From Candidatus Saccharimonadota bacterium (GTDB lineage: Bacteria > Patescibacteriota > Saccharimonadia > Saccharimonadales > Saccharimonadaceae): 64,000 bases of DNA. The notes below the pieces were generated by a model that was not told the DNA's origin, did not search any database, and saw nothing but the letters and a program-made list of their open reading frames with translations. A program made the position numbers and the translations under genes. Location: NCBI GenBank assembly GCA_017432025.1, contig JAFRJX010000002.1, positions 19,371-83,370 of the forward strand, written 5' to 3'. Shown here in pieces: positions 32,507-39,824 of the stretch; the stretch's first letter is position 1, and every line of letters begins with the position of its first letter.

Positions 32507-33025
32507 ATGAATAACGAGAATTTATTAACCGGGACTAAAAGGGGCAGAGCCATTCTAGTAATTGGCGGGCTTTTTGTATTTGCGATTATCGTACTGGTTG
32601 TTTTAATCGCGACTGGCGTAATTAAGCTGGGTGAAGAAAAACCAGGTTTACCGTCTGACGATGAACGTATCACGACGGAAGTTGACCCGATTTCTGGTGA
32701 AACAATTCGTAAAATCAAGGAAGATCCGGAAGTAAAAGAAGGCTCAATTATCATGATTGGTATTTACCAAATCAAGAAGATGGGCCTCATGGCAGACCAA
32801 TATTCGAAGCTTGTGAACACGCTTGCAAAATACGTTTCCACGAATCGCCCAGACGTGAAGCAAATCAGCTATAAGCGCGACAGCTACAAATATACCAATA
32901 CCAAGCGTACCAAGATGTATTTCATGTTCGTAACAAATGAAGGTGAGTCATTTGACGTCAATATGGACACTAAAGGTTCGATTAAAGACATTGATATCAA
33001 AATCACCAAACACGAAGACGAATAA
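32507..33025 (+). CDS. Membrane-anchored partner protein of the second hydrolase
   Basis: 172-residue protein starting one base after the hydrolase stop. One transmembrane helix (about 16-40), then an extracytoplasmic domain with an acidic stretch and the RDSYKYTNTK region that resembles the protein at 30428. Unknown function. Followed by the ribosomal operon promoter with no visible terminator. Confidence 0.75.
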   Translation: MNNENLLTGTKRGRAILVIGGLFVFAIIVLVVLIATGVIKLGEEKPGLPSDDERITTEVDPISGETIRKIKEDPEVKEGSIIMIGIYQIKKMGLMADQYSKLVNTLAKYVSTNRPDVKQISYKRDSYKYTNTKRTKMYFMFVTNEGESFDVNMDTKGSIKDIDIKITKHEDE

Positions 33026-33051
33026 TTCTCAAAAAATCTCTTAAAAACCCC

Positions 33052-33080
33052 TTGTAATCTCTTGAAAAGTGTGGTAAAAT
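33052..33080 (+). promoter_or_regulatory. Ribosomal operon promoter
   Basis: TTGTAA at 33052-33057, a 17-base spacer and extended TGGTAAAAT with its hexamer at 33075-33080. Confidence 0.65.
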
Positions 33081-33086
33081 TATAGC

Positions 33087-33186
33087 GTTATCTAGACATA
33101 AGGTGAGGTCTTCTGTGATTTTAACAGGGGAAACCGGCCTAAAAGTCTAGTTTTAATAGTGTAAAAAAATAAAGGAAAGGATAAGG
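33087..33186 (+). promoter_or_regulatory. Structured leader of the rplC operon
   Basis: About 100 bases of untranslated leader. CTAGAC (33092-33097) pairs with GTCTAG (33145-33150), closing a multi-stem region with an inner CTGT/ACAG hairpin and AGG/CCT pairing. An AAGGAAAGGATAAGG purine tract precedes the ATG. Ribosomal operons are often autoregulated by a protein binding such leaders (L4 in the S10 operon of E. coli); whether this one is so regulated is inference. Confidence 0.45.
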
Positions 33187-33807
33187 ATGCAAGTCATTCT
33201 CGGCACCAAAATTGGTATGACCCAGATCATCGGCGAAGATGGTGTAGTTACTCCTGTAACGATTCTTCAAGCCGGCCCAGCCACGGTGACTCAGATTAAA
33301 ACCGTCGAAACCGATGGTTATAACGCTGTGCAGGTGGGTTATGGTCAGGGTAAGAATCTGAGCAAGTCGGTTGCTGGCCACGTAAAGAAGGCCGGTGAAA
33401 ATATTAATCCTAAAGTCTTGAAGGAATTTCGTGTTGATGAAATCCCAGAAGGACTAAAGCTTGGTGATACTCTCACGGTTGAGAGCTTCAAGCTTGGTGA
33501 CAAAGTTTCTGTGACTGGCACGAGCAAAGGTAAAGGCTATGCCGGTACCGTCAAGCGCTGGAACTTTAACGAATCCCGTAATACCCATGGTTTTAAGGGC
33601 GACATTCGTAAAGTTGGTTCCATTGGTTCGATGTACCCACAGAAAGTCTTCAAAGGCAAAAGAATGCCAGGCCGTATGGGCCACGACACCGTCACTGTCA
33701 AAAACTTGGTTGTTGCATACATTGATGCAGCCAACAATCTAATCGGTCTTAAAGGCGCTGTGCCTGGTCCGAAAAAAGGAATCGTAACGGTGGAGGGAAA
33801 GGAATAA
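33187..33807 (+). CDS. rplC: 50S ribosomal protein L3
   Basis: Early-assembling 23S rRNA-binding protein close to the peptidyl transferase centre. 206 residues; opening GTKIGMTQI and the central GTSKGKGYAGTVKRWNF and RMPGRMGH segments are diagnostic. It is first in this operon; rpsJ (S10), its usual upstream neighbour, is not present in the window. Confidence 0.98.
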   Translation: MQVILGTKIGMTQIIGEDGVVTPVTILQAGPATVTQIKTVETDGYNAVQVGYGQGKNLSKSVAGHVKKAGENINPKVLKEFRVDEIPEGLKLGDTLTVESFKLGDKVSVTGTSKGKGYAGTVKRWNFNESRNTHGFKGDIRKVGSIGSMYPQKVFKGKRMPGRMGHDTVTVKNLVVAYIDAANNLIGLKGAVPGPKKGIVTVEGKE

Positions 33808-33808
33808 G

Positions 33809-34405
33809 ATGGCTACTTTAGATAAAGATGTATTCGGCCTTTCCGTCGAAAATCATGAATTAGTAAAGCTTGCATACGATGCATATCTTGCAAATTCACG
33901 TTCATCACACGCTAAAACTTTGAAGCGTGGTGAAGTCCGTGGTGGTGGCAAGAAGCCATGGAAGCAAAAAGGTACTGGTCGTGCTCGTTTTGGTTCGACT
34001 CGTAACCCAATCTGGCGCCATGGTGGTGTAGCATTTGGTCGCACCGGCGAAGAGAACTTCACTAAGAAGATCTCACGCGGCGCTAAACTCCAAGCCGTAC
34101 GCCAAGCTCTTTCAATTAAGAACAAAGACAAGGCTGTATTTGTACTTGAGCCAACCGTTAAACTTGATGGTAAGACCAAGACCGCAGCTAAGGTTCTTAA
34201 AGACATGAAGCTCGAAGATAAGTTAGTACTCGCCGTGGTTTCTGAGAAGACCCCAGAGATTCTTCGCTCAACCAACAATCTTCCAAACGTGAAGCTTGTA
34301 CGTGCAACTTATCTCAATGTATTTGATATCATGAACGCTGATGCAATCGTATTTGGCGATGCAGGACTTAAAGCAACTGTAAAGTGGCTGAAGGGAGAGA
34401 AGTAA
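33809..34405 (+). CDS. rplD: 50S ribosomal protein L4
   Basis: Binds 23S rRNA and lines the exit tunnel; in some bacteria it also represses its own operon. 198 residues, with the basic tunnel loop (KRGEVRGGGKKPWKQKGTGR region) and RNPIWRHGGVAFG. One base separates it from rplC. Confidence 0.98.
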   Translation: MATLDKDVFGLSVENHELVKLAYDAYLANSRSSHAKTLKRGEVRGGGKKPWKQKGTGRARFGSTRNPIWRHGGVAFGRTGEENFTKKISRGAKLQAVRQALSIKNKDKAVFVLEPTVKLDGKTKTAAKVLKDMKLEDKLVLAVVSEKTPEILRSTNNLPNVKLVRATYLNVFDIMNADAIVFGDAGLKATVKWLKGEK

Positions 34406-34406
34406 A

Positions 34407-34850
34407 ATGGCAGACGCAAAAACCAATATTAATCTTCACATCCTCGAGCCACGTGCTACTGAGAAAACCTACCTTGAGCAAACCAAGCGCACTTACGTAT
34501 TTATCGTAAAGCGCTCGACTTCAAAACAAGAAGTGGCCAAGATGGTTGAAAAAGAATTTAATGTGAAAGTTACAGACGTTCGCACGATGATCCGCGACGG
34601 TAAGAAAACTAAATTCAGCAAGGGCAAGCACGCTTACCCAGGCATTACTCACCGCCAAGATCGCAAGTTCGCTTATGTAACTTTAGCTGAAGGCAATTCA
34701 ATTCGTGTATTTGATGAGCCAGAAAAAGAAGATAATAAAACCAGCGCAAAGGAAGCCAAGAAAGCTGAAAAAGCAGCTAAGAAGGCTGATTCGAAGAACA
34801 GCCGCAGCGCAGCGAAGGCTGACAAGAATGCAGGTAAGGAGAATAAATAA
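34407..34850 (+). CDS. rplW: 50S ribosomal protein L23 with Lys/Ala tail
   Basis: Sits at the tunnel exit and docks SRP and trigger factor. The first 100 residues are ordinary L23 (ILEPRATEKT..., VKVTDVRTM). The remaining 45 or so are an extra tail of Lys, Ala, Asn and Ser repeats, making it 147 residues against the usual 95-100. The tail would project at the tunnel exit. Its stop overlaps the rplB start by one base. Confidence 0.96.
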   Translation: MADAKTNINLHILEPRATEKTYLEQTKRTYVFIVKRSTSKQEVAKMVEKEFNVKVTDVRTMIRDGKKTKFSKGKHAYPGITHRQDRKFAYVTLAEGNSIRVFDEPEKEDNKTSAKEAKKAEKAAKKADSKNSRSAAKADKNAGKENK

Positions 34851-35683
34851 TGGCTATAAAAGCATATCGCCCGATTACTCCGGCGCAACGTCAGAAGACG
34901 ACAGAAGATTATGACCAAATCACGACTAAGAAGCCGATGAAGTCACTTCTCGCCGCCAAGAAGCAGCAAGCGGGTAAGAACAATCAAGGCCGTATCACCG
35001 TCCGCCATCGTGGTGGTGGTGTAAAGCGCCACTATCGTATTATGACCTACAACCTTCCAAAAGGTCTTACCCTTAAGGTTGAGGAAATCGAATACGATCC
35101 AAACCGTTCAGCACGCATTGCTCGTGTGAAAGATCAAAACGGTACATATTATTATGTACTCGCTGATACGAAGATGGAAAAAGGTACCACCTTCAAGACC
35201 GGCGATGTTGAAGTTGAAGATTCAAACCGTCTTCCACTCGAAAACATCCCAGTCGGTACATTTGTTTACGCAATCGAATTAACGCCAGGTCGTGGAGCTC
35301 AAATGGTTCGCGCTGCTGGTGCTTCTGCACAATTAATGGCAAAAGAAGATGGCTATGCTACCCTCAAGATGCCTTCAGGCGAAGTCCGCAAGGTCCTCGC
35401 TAGTTGCGAAGCTTCGATTGGTACCGTATCAAACTTACAGCATCAGAACGTTAAAATTGGTGCAGCCGGTCGCAAGCGCCGCAAAGGCATTCGCCCAACT
35501 GTACGTGGTGTCGTGATGAACGCTACGGATCACCCACACGGTGGTGGTGACGGTGGTCGTCACGGTTCTGGTAAAGCTCCAAGAACTCCTTGGGGTCAGC
35601 TCACGCTTGGTTACCGTACTCGTCATAATAAGAAAACTAATAAAATGATCGTGCGCAGTCGCCACGAAGGAAAGAGGAAATAA
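34850..35683 (+). CDS. rplB: 50S ribosomal protein L2
   Basis: Needed for subunit joining and peptidyl transfer. 277 residues with [17 protein letters not shown] near the N-terminus and the highly conserved [15 protein letters not shown] carrying the key histidine near the C-terminus. Normal length. Confidence 0.98.
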   Translation: MAIKAYRPITPAQRQKTTEDYDQITTKKPMKSLLAAKKQQAGKNNQGRITVRHRGGGVKRHYRIMTYNLPKGLTLKVEEIEYDPNRSARIARVKDQNGTYYYVLADTKMEKGTTFKTGDVEVEDSNRLPLENIPVGTFVYAIELTPGRGAQMVRAAGASAQLMAKEDGYATLKMPSGEVRKVLASCEASIGTVSNLQHQNVKIGAAGRKRRKGIRPTVRGVVMNATDHPHGGGDGGRHGSGKAPRTPWGQLTLGYRTRHNKKTNKMIVRSRHEGKRK

Positions 35684-35976
35684 TGTCTCGGAGTCTTAAG
35701 AAAGGTCTATTTGTAGACTACAAACTCGCGAAGAAGGTTGCCGCTCTCTCCGCCGAAGATCGCACCGTGATCAAGACTTGGGCCCGCCAGTCGACGATTT
35801 CACCAGAAATGGTTGGTCGTACGATTGCCGTTCACAACGGTAAAATGCACGTGCCTGTGTTTATTTCAGAAAACATGGTCGGTCACAAGCTTGGCGAGTT
35901 CGCGCCAACCCGTAAATTTAAGCGCCATGGCGGTAAGAAAGCCGCTGAAGCTGCAGCTGCGAAAGGAAAGGCATAA
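35683..35976 (+). CDS. rpsS: 30S ribosomal protein S19
   Basis: Small-subunit head protein. 97 residues; [12 protein letters not shown] opening and [17 protein letters not shown] near the end are diagnostic. Overlaps the last base of rplB. Confidence 0.98.
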   Translation: MSRSLKKGLFVDYKLAKKVAALSAEDRTVIKTWARQSTISPEMVGRTIAVHNGKMHVPVFISENMVGHKLGEFAPTRKFKRHGGKKAAEAAAAKGKA

Positions 35977-35978
35977 TT

Positions 35979-36350
35979 ATGACTACACATTTCGCACATG
36001 CATATGAAAAAGGCATTGATTCACAGCCACGCAAGACCAGCGTAGTTGCATCACTCGTACGTGATCGCTATGTAGCTGACGCGGTAGTGATTCTTGAGAA
36101 CACTCCACGCCGTGCTGCTCGTGCAGTTCTTAAAGCCGTTGAATCAGCTAATGCAAATTTGATTAATAATTCGAAGGTTTCGATTGATCCGAAAACCATT
36201 AGAATCGCCCGTATCTTTGTAACGAGTGGCACCCGTATGCGTCGCTATGTCCCAGCATCACGTGGTCGCGCACTTCCTTACGAAAAGATTAGTAGCAATA
36301 TCTTTGTCGAGGTCGCCGGCGAAGAAAAAGTAAAGAAGGAGAATAAGTAA
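35979..36350 (+). CDS. rplV: 50S ribosomal protein L22
   Basis: Exit-tunnel protein binding all 23S domains. 123 residues with the conserved RRAARAVLKAVESANAN helix and the RIARIFVTSGTRMRRYVPASRGRA hairpin that reaches into the tunnel. Confidence 0.97.
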   Translation: MTTHFAHAYEKGIDSQPRKTSVVASLVRDRYVADAVVILENTPRRAARAVLKAVESANANLINNSKVSIDPKTIRIARIFVTSGTRMRRYVPASRGRALPYEKISSNIFVEVAGEEKVKKENK

Positions 36351-36351
36351 T

Positions 36352-36978
36352 ATGGGTCAAAAGGTTAATCCCATCTCTTACCGTCTCCAGGTCAGCAAAG
36401 ACTGGTCTTCCAAGTGGTTTACCCGCAAGGCTGATTTCCGTCACTGGCTTGTTGAGGACGTCAAGATTCGCGAAATGATTGAGGATCGCTTTAAGAGCCG
36501 CCCAACCATCGCTAGAATCAATATTGAACGCTCCGCTAACCTTACTACGATTACGATTCTCACCGCTAAAGCTGGTGCTGTAATCGGTAAGCAAGGCGCA
36601 GGTATCAATGAGCTTAAGAAAGAGCTCGAAAAGATCGTCGCTGGTCCAGTACGTATCAACGTCGAAGAAGTTAAAAAACCAGAATTAAACGCTAAACTTG
36701 TGGCCGAGAACATCGGTTTCCAACTTGGCAAGCGTATGAATTTCCGCCGTGCAGTCAAGATGGCTCTGCAATCAACGATGAATGCCGGTGCTAAGGGTGT
36801 ACGTATCGAGGTTTCCGGTCGTCTCAACGGTGCTGAAATGTCTCGCCGTGAGAAATTCATTGAAGGCTCAGTGCCTCTACATACGCTAAGAGCAGACATT
36901 GATTTCCATTGTCATCATGCTCCAACCATTGCCGGTATCGTTGGCGTAAAGGTTTGGATCTACAAGGGGGAGAAATAA
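36352..36978 (+). CDS. rpsC: 30S ribosomal protein S3
   Basis: Part of the mRNA entry helicase. 208 residues: MGQKVNPISYRL opening, KH domain with GAVIGKQGAGINELKKEL, and the C-terminal GRLNGAEMSRRE segment. Normal length. Confidence 0.98.
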   Translation: MGQKVNPISYRLQVSKDWSSKWFTRKADFRHWLVEDVKIREMIEDRFKSRPTIARINIERSANLTTITILTAKAGAVIGKQGAGINELKKELEKIVAGPVRINVEEVKKPELNAKLVAENIGFQLGKRMNFRRAVKMALQSTMNAGAKGVRIEVSGRLNGAEMSRREKFIEGSVPLHTLRADIDFHCHHAPTIAGIVGVKVWIYKGEK

Positions 36979-36979
36979 G

Positions 36980-37399
36980 ATGGCTATTTTACTTCCAAAG
37001 AAAACTGCACACCGCAAGGTACGCAAAGGTAAAAATGAAGGCGTTGCAACTCGTTGCAACACGGTCGCTTTCGGTGATTACGGTCTGATGTCACTCGACA
37101 ATGAACGTATCAACAGCCGCCAAATCGAGGCTGCCCGTCAGGCGATTACCCGTTACATTAAACGTGGTGGTAAGATCTGGATTCGCATTTTCCCGCATAC
37201 TCCAGTGACCAAGAAACCACTTGATGTGAAAATGGGTTCCGGTAAAGGTGAACCACAGTTCTTCGTAGCTAAGGTGAAAGCCGGTACCGTGATGTTTGAG
37301 ATTGCTGATGTAACTGATGAGCAAGCAAAAGAAGCACTTCGCTTAGCTTCTCACAAGTTGCCAGTTAAATGCAAAATTATTAAGAAAGAGGAGTTCTAA
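36980..37399 (+). CDS. rplP: 50S ribosomal protein L16
   Basis: Contacts the A-site tRNA elbow. 139 residues: LLPKKTAHRKVRKGKN opening, RINSRQIEAARQAITR and WIRIFPHTPVTKKPLDVKMGSGKG are diagnostic. The next gene is rpsQ with a one-base gap; rpmC (L29), normally between them, is missing. Confidence 0.98.
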   Translation: MAILLPKKTAHRKVRKGKNEGVATRCNTVAFGDYGLMSLDNERINSRQIEAARQAITRYIKRGGKIWIRIFPHTPVTKKPLDVKMGSGKGEPQFFVAKVKAGTVMFEIADVTDEQAKEALRLASHKLPVKCKIIKKEEF

Positions 37400-37400
37400 T

Positions 37401-37736
37401 ATGGCACACACATTACAAGGAATTGTGACCTCCGACAAGCGTGATAAGACCATTACCGTCTCCATCGTAAGTCGCGAGACTCATCCACTCTATCGTAAGC
37501 AGTACACGAAGACTCGTAAGTACACCGCTCACGATGAGAAGAATGAAGCCAAGGTTGGCGATCGTGTAGAAATCATGATGGTCGCTCCAATCTCCAAGAC
37601 GAAGGCATACAAGCTCGTGAAGATTCTCGAGAAGTCACGTGGTACTGTCGAACTTAAGGACGATGTAAACACCGTGGAAATGCCAGAGAAGATTGGCGCT
37701 GACAAAGTCGCTAAGGCAGAGAAGGGGGAAGAATAA
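37401..37736 (+). CDS. rpsQ: 30S ribosomal protein S17
   Basis: Primary 16S-binding protein. The first 80 or so residues are standard ([39 protein letters not shown]). An extra C-terminal tail of about 30 mostly charged residues brings it to 111. Confidence 0.97.
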   Translation: MAHTLQGIVTSDKRDKTITVSIVSRETHPLYRKQYTKTRKYTAHDEKNEAKVGDRVEIMMVAPISKTKAYKLVKILEKSRGTVELKDDVNTVEMPEKIGADKVAKAEKGEE

Positions 37737-37737
37737 T

Positions 37738-38106
37738 ATGATTCAACAAGAAACCAGATTAAAAGTTGCTGACAACAGCGGCGCCAAGGAGCTCGGAGTC
37801 ATCCGCGTGCTCGGTGGTACCCGTGCTCGTTATGCACGTGTCGGCGATATCGTCACTTGTTCAGTGAAGGATGCATCCCCAACTGGTAACGTCAAGAAGA
37901 AGGCAGTGGTGAAGGCCGTAATCGTACGTACCGTTCAACCAATTCGCCGTCCAGATGGTTCGACCATCCGTTTCGATGAAAACGCAGCTGTGCTCGTCAA
38001 TGAGGACAAGACGCCAAAAGGCACTCGTGTCTTTGGCCCAATCCCACGCGAGCTTCGTGATCTCGGCTTTACGAAGATTATTAGCTTAGCACCGGAGGTA
38101 CTCTAA
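37738..38106 (+). CDS. rplN: 50S ribosomal protein L14
   Basis: Intersubunit bridge protein, 122 residues as usual. [20 protein letters not shown] is the standard opening, which fixes the start at 38 bp rather than an upstream in-frame ATG inside rpsQ. GGGAAGAATA upstream acts as Shine-Dalgarno. Confidence 0.98.
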   Translation: MIQQETRLKVADNSGAKELGVIRVLGGTRARYARVGDIVTCSVKDASPTGNVKKKAVVKAVIVRTVQPIRRPDGSTIRFDENAAVLVNEDKTPKGTRVFGPIPRELRDLGFTKIISLAPEVL

Positions 38107-38107
38107 G

Positions 38108-38404
38108 ATGGCACAGAATTTGAAAGCAAATGACACCGTGCTTGTAATCGCAGGCGACAACAAAGGCAAGAAAACTAAAATTGTCAAAATCGATCGCAAG
38201 GCCGGTAAAGCTATGCTCGAGGGCATCGGTGTAGTGGAACGCCACATGAAGAAGTCTTACACCAATCCAAAAGGTGGCAAAAAGACCATTCACGTTGGAA
38301 TTGATTTATCGAATTTGAAGCTTGTAGAAGCGGCAAAGGTTGAAAAGAAAGCTGCTAAGAAAGCAGACAAGAAAGACGCTAAGGCAAAGAAAGGAGCTAA
38401 GTAA
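38108..38404 (+). CDS. rplX: 50S ribosomal protein L24 with Lys/Ala tail
   Basis: Assembly initiator protein of the large subunit. KOW-type start (NDTVLVIAGDNKGKKTKIVKID) and the HMKKSYTNPKGG segment are typical. The last 25 residues are almost entirely Lys, Ala and Asp. 98 residues in all. Confidence 0.96.
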   Translation: MAQNLKANDTVLVIAGDNKGKKTKIVKIDRKAGKAMLEGIGVVERHMKKSYTNPKGGKKTIHVGIDLSNLKLVEAAKVEKKAAKKADKKDAKAKKGAK

Positions 38405-38988
38405 TGGCGGACAAGAAATCTGCAGCTAAAACTGCACCTCGCCTTAAAGAGCTCTACAACAACGAGCTGAAGGCGAAACTCATGAAGGAACTCAAGTTAA
38501 AGAACATTAATGAGGTTCCAGAACTTAAAAAAGTGATTGTCTCTTGTGGCGTCGGTAAGAAGCGCGAAGATAAGAAATTCACCGAAACGGTGGAACTTAC
38601 CATCGCTAAGATTACCGGTCAAGCAGCCACTTCGAGACTCGCAAAGAAATCGATTGCTACATTTAAGATTCGTAAAGGTATGGGCGCCCCAGTTGGCTAC
38701 CTCACCACTCTACGTAACGACAAAATGTATGAATTCGTCGATCGTTTGATCAATATCGCACTCCCTCACGTTCGTGATTTCCACGGTGTGAGCCGCACTG
38801 CATTTGATAAGCAAGGTAATTACAATCTCGGTCTCAAAGAGCAAACTGTGTTCCCAGAAATTACTTTCGAAGACGCAGCTGCACTCCACGGCCTTGAAGT
38901 TACGTTTATTATTAAGAATGGTTCAAAGGAAGGAAGCACTAAATTGCTAGAACTCTTCGGAATGCCGTTTGAGAAAGGAGACAAGTAA
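38404..38988 (+). CDS. rplE: 50S ribosomal protein L5
   Basis: Binds 5S rRNA and contacts the P-site tRNA. 194 residues with [40 protein letters not shown] and [11 protein letters not shown] as diagnostic segments. A short N-terminal Lys/Ala extension precedes the normal start of the fold. Confidence 0.98.
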   Translation: MADKKSAAKTAPRLKELYNNELKAKLMKELKLKNINEVPELKKVIVSCGVGKKREDKKFTETVELTIAKITGQAATSRLAKKSIATFKIRKGMGAPVGYLTTLRNDKMYEFVDRLINIALPHVRDFHGVSRTAFDKQGNYNLGLKEQTVFPEITFEDAAALHGLEVTFIIKNGSKEGSTKLLELFGMPFEKGDK

Positions 38989-38989
38989 G

Positions 38990-39259
38990 ATGGCTAAGAA
39001 ATCTGCTGTACTCCGTGACGAAAAACGCCGCAAAATGTACGAAAAATATAAAGCTAAGCGTGCCGAATTAAAGGCTGCTGGTGATCTCGAAGGTCTCCAG
39101 AAGCTTCCACGCAACGCATCACCTACGCGTCTCAAAAACCGTGACATGCTAGATGGTCGTCCACGTGGTTACATGCGCCGCTTTGGCCTCAGTCGTATTA
39201 ACTTCCGGGAAAAAGCATCGAAGGGCGAGATTCCTGGTGTAACTAAGAGTAGCTGGTAG
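38990..39259 (+). CDS. rpsN: 30S ribosomal protein S14 (zinc-independent form)
   Basis: Small-subunit head protein. 89 residues, the long form without any cysteine, so no zinc ribbon. [31 protein letters not shown] is diagnostic in overlapping parts. The ATG at 38990 directly follows the rplE stop and is preferred over an earlier one in the rplE frame overlap. Confidence 0.97.
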   Translation: MAKKSAVLRDEKRRKMYEKYKAKRAELKAAGDLEGLQKLPRNASPTRLKNRDMLDGRPRGYMRRFGLSRINFREKASKGEIPGVTKSSW

Positions 39260-39275
39260 GAGAAAGGAGAAAGAT

Positions 39276-39677
39276 ATGTCACTTCAAACAACTGATCAAA
39301 TCGCCGATTTACTTACCCGCATTCGTAATGCGATTTCGGCAAACAAGACTGAAATCCTCGTTCCTACTTCGAAACTCAAAGAGGCAATCGTTGCGATTTT
39401 AGTAAAGAATGGTTATCTCGCTTCATATAAAGTTGAGGATGGCAAACCACGTGGTTTACTCCACATTGTCATTAACGAACCAGGCACTTTGGCAAAAATC
39501 AATGAAATCACCAAGGTTTCAAAGCCAGGTCGCCGCGTTTACTCAGCCGCTGATGAACTCCCAGTAGTTAAGTCTGGTCGTGGTACGGTAATCGTATCCA
39601 CCTCAAAAGGCTTAATGACTGGCCGCGATGCTAAGAAGAATCGTCTTGGCGGTGAGATTCTCGTTCGCGTTTGGTAA
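39276..39677 (+). CDS. rpsH: 30S ribosomal protein S8
   Basis: Central-domain 16S rRNA-binding protein. 133 residues, with DQIADLLTRIRNAI opening and the C-terminal GRGTVIVSTSKGLMTGRDAKKNRLGGEIL. It is the last gene of this operon: a terminator follows and rplF, normally next, is about 17 kb away. Confidence 0.98.
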   Translation: MSLQTTDQIADLLTRIRNAISANKTEILVPTSKLKEAIVAILVKNGYLASYKVEDGKPRGLLHIVINEPGTLAKINEITKVSKPGRRVYSAADELPVVKSGRGTVIVSTSKGLMTGRDAKKNRLGGEILVRVW

Positions 39678-39700
39678 CGCAAAAGTTTGACCGCTTCACG

Positions 39701-39734
39701 AATACCACCATATATAATATATGGTGGTATTTTC
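39701..39734 (+). terminator. Terminator after rpsH
   Basis: ATACCACCATAT and ATATGGTGGTAT form a long stem followed by TTTT. It ends the left half of the divided ribosomal cluster. Confidence 0.8.
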
Positions 39735-39769
39735 TATGTTTAAACCATAAAAATTAACATAAACAATAC

Positions 39770-39799
39770 TTGTTTTAGGCATGGCTTAAGCATTATAAT
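39770..39799 (+). promoter_or_regulatory. Promoter of the surface protein gene
   Basis: TTGTTT at 39770-39775, an 18-base spacer and TATAAT at 39794-39799. GGAGG follows just before the ATG at 39825. Confidence 0.55.
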
Positions 39800-39824
39800 T
39801 GATGTATAAAACTGTGGAGGAAAA

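Noticed and set aside
33062..33067. TTGAAA as the -35 box of the ribosomal promoter
   Set aside because: It is only seven bases from the -10 hexamer; TTGTAA at 33052 has the right 17-base spacing.
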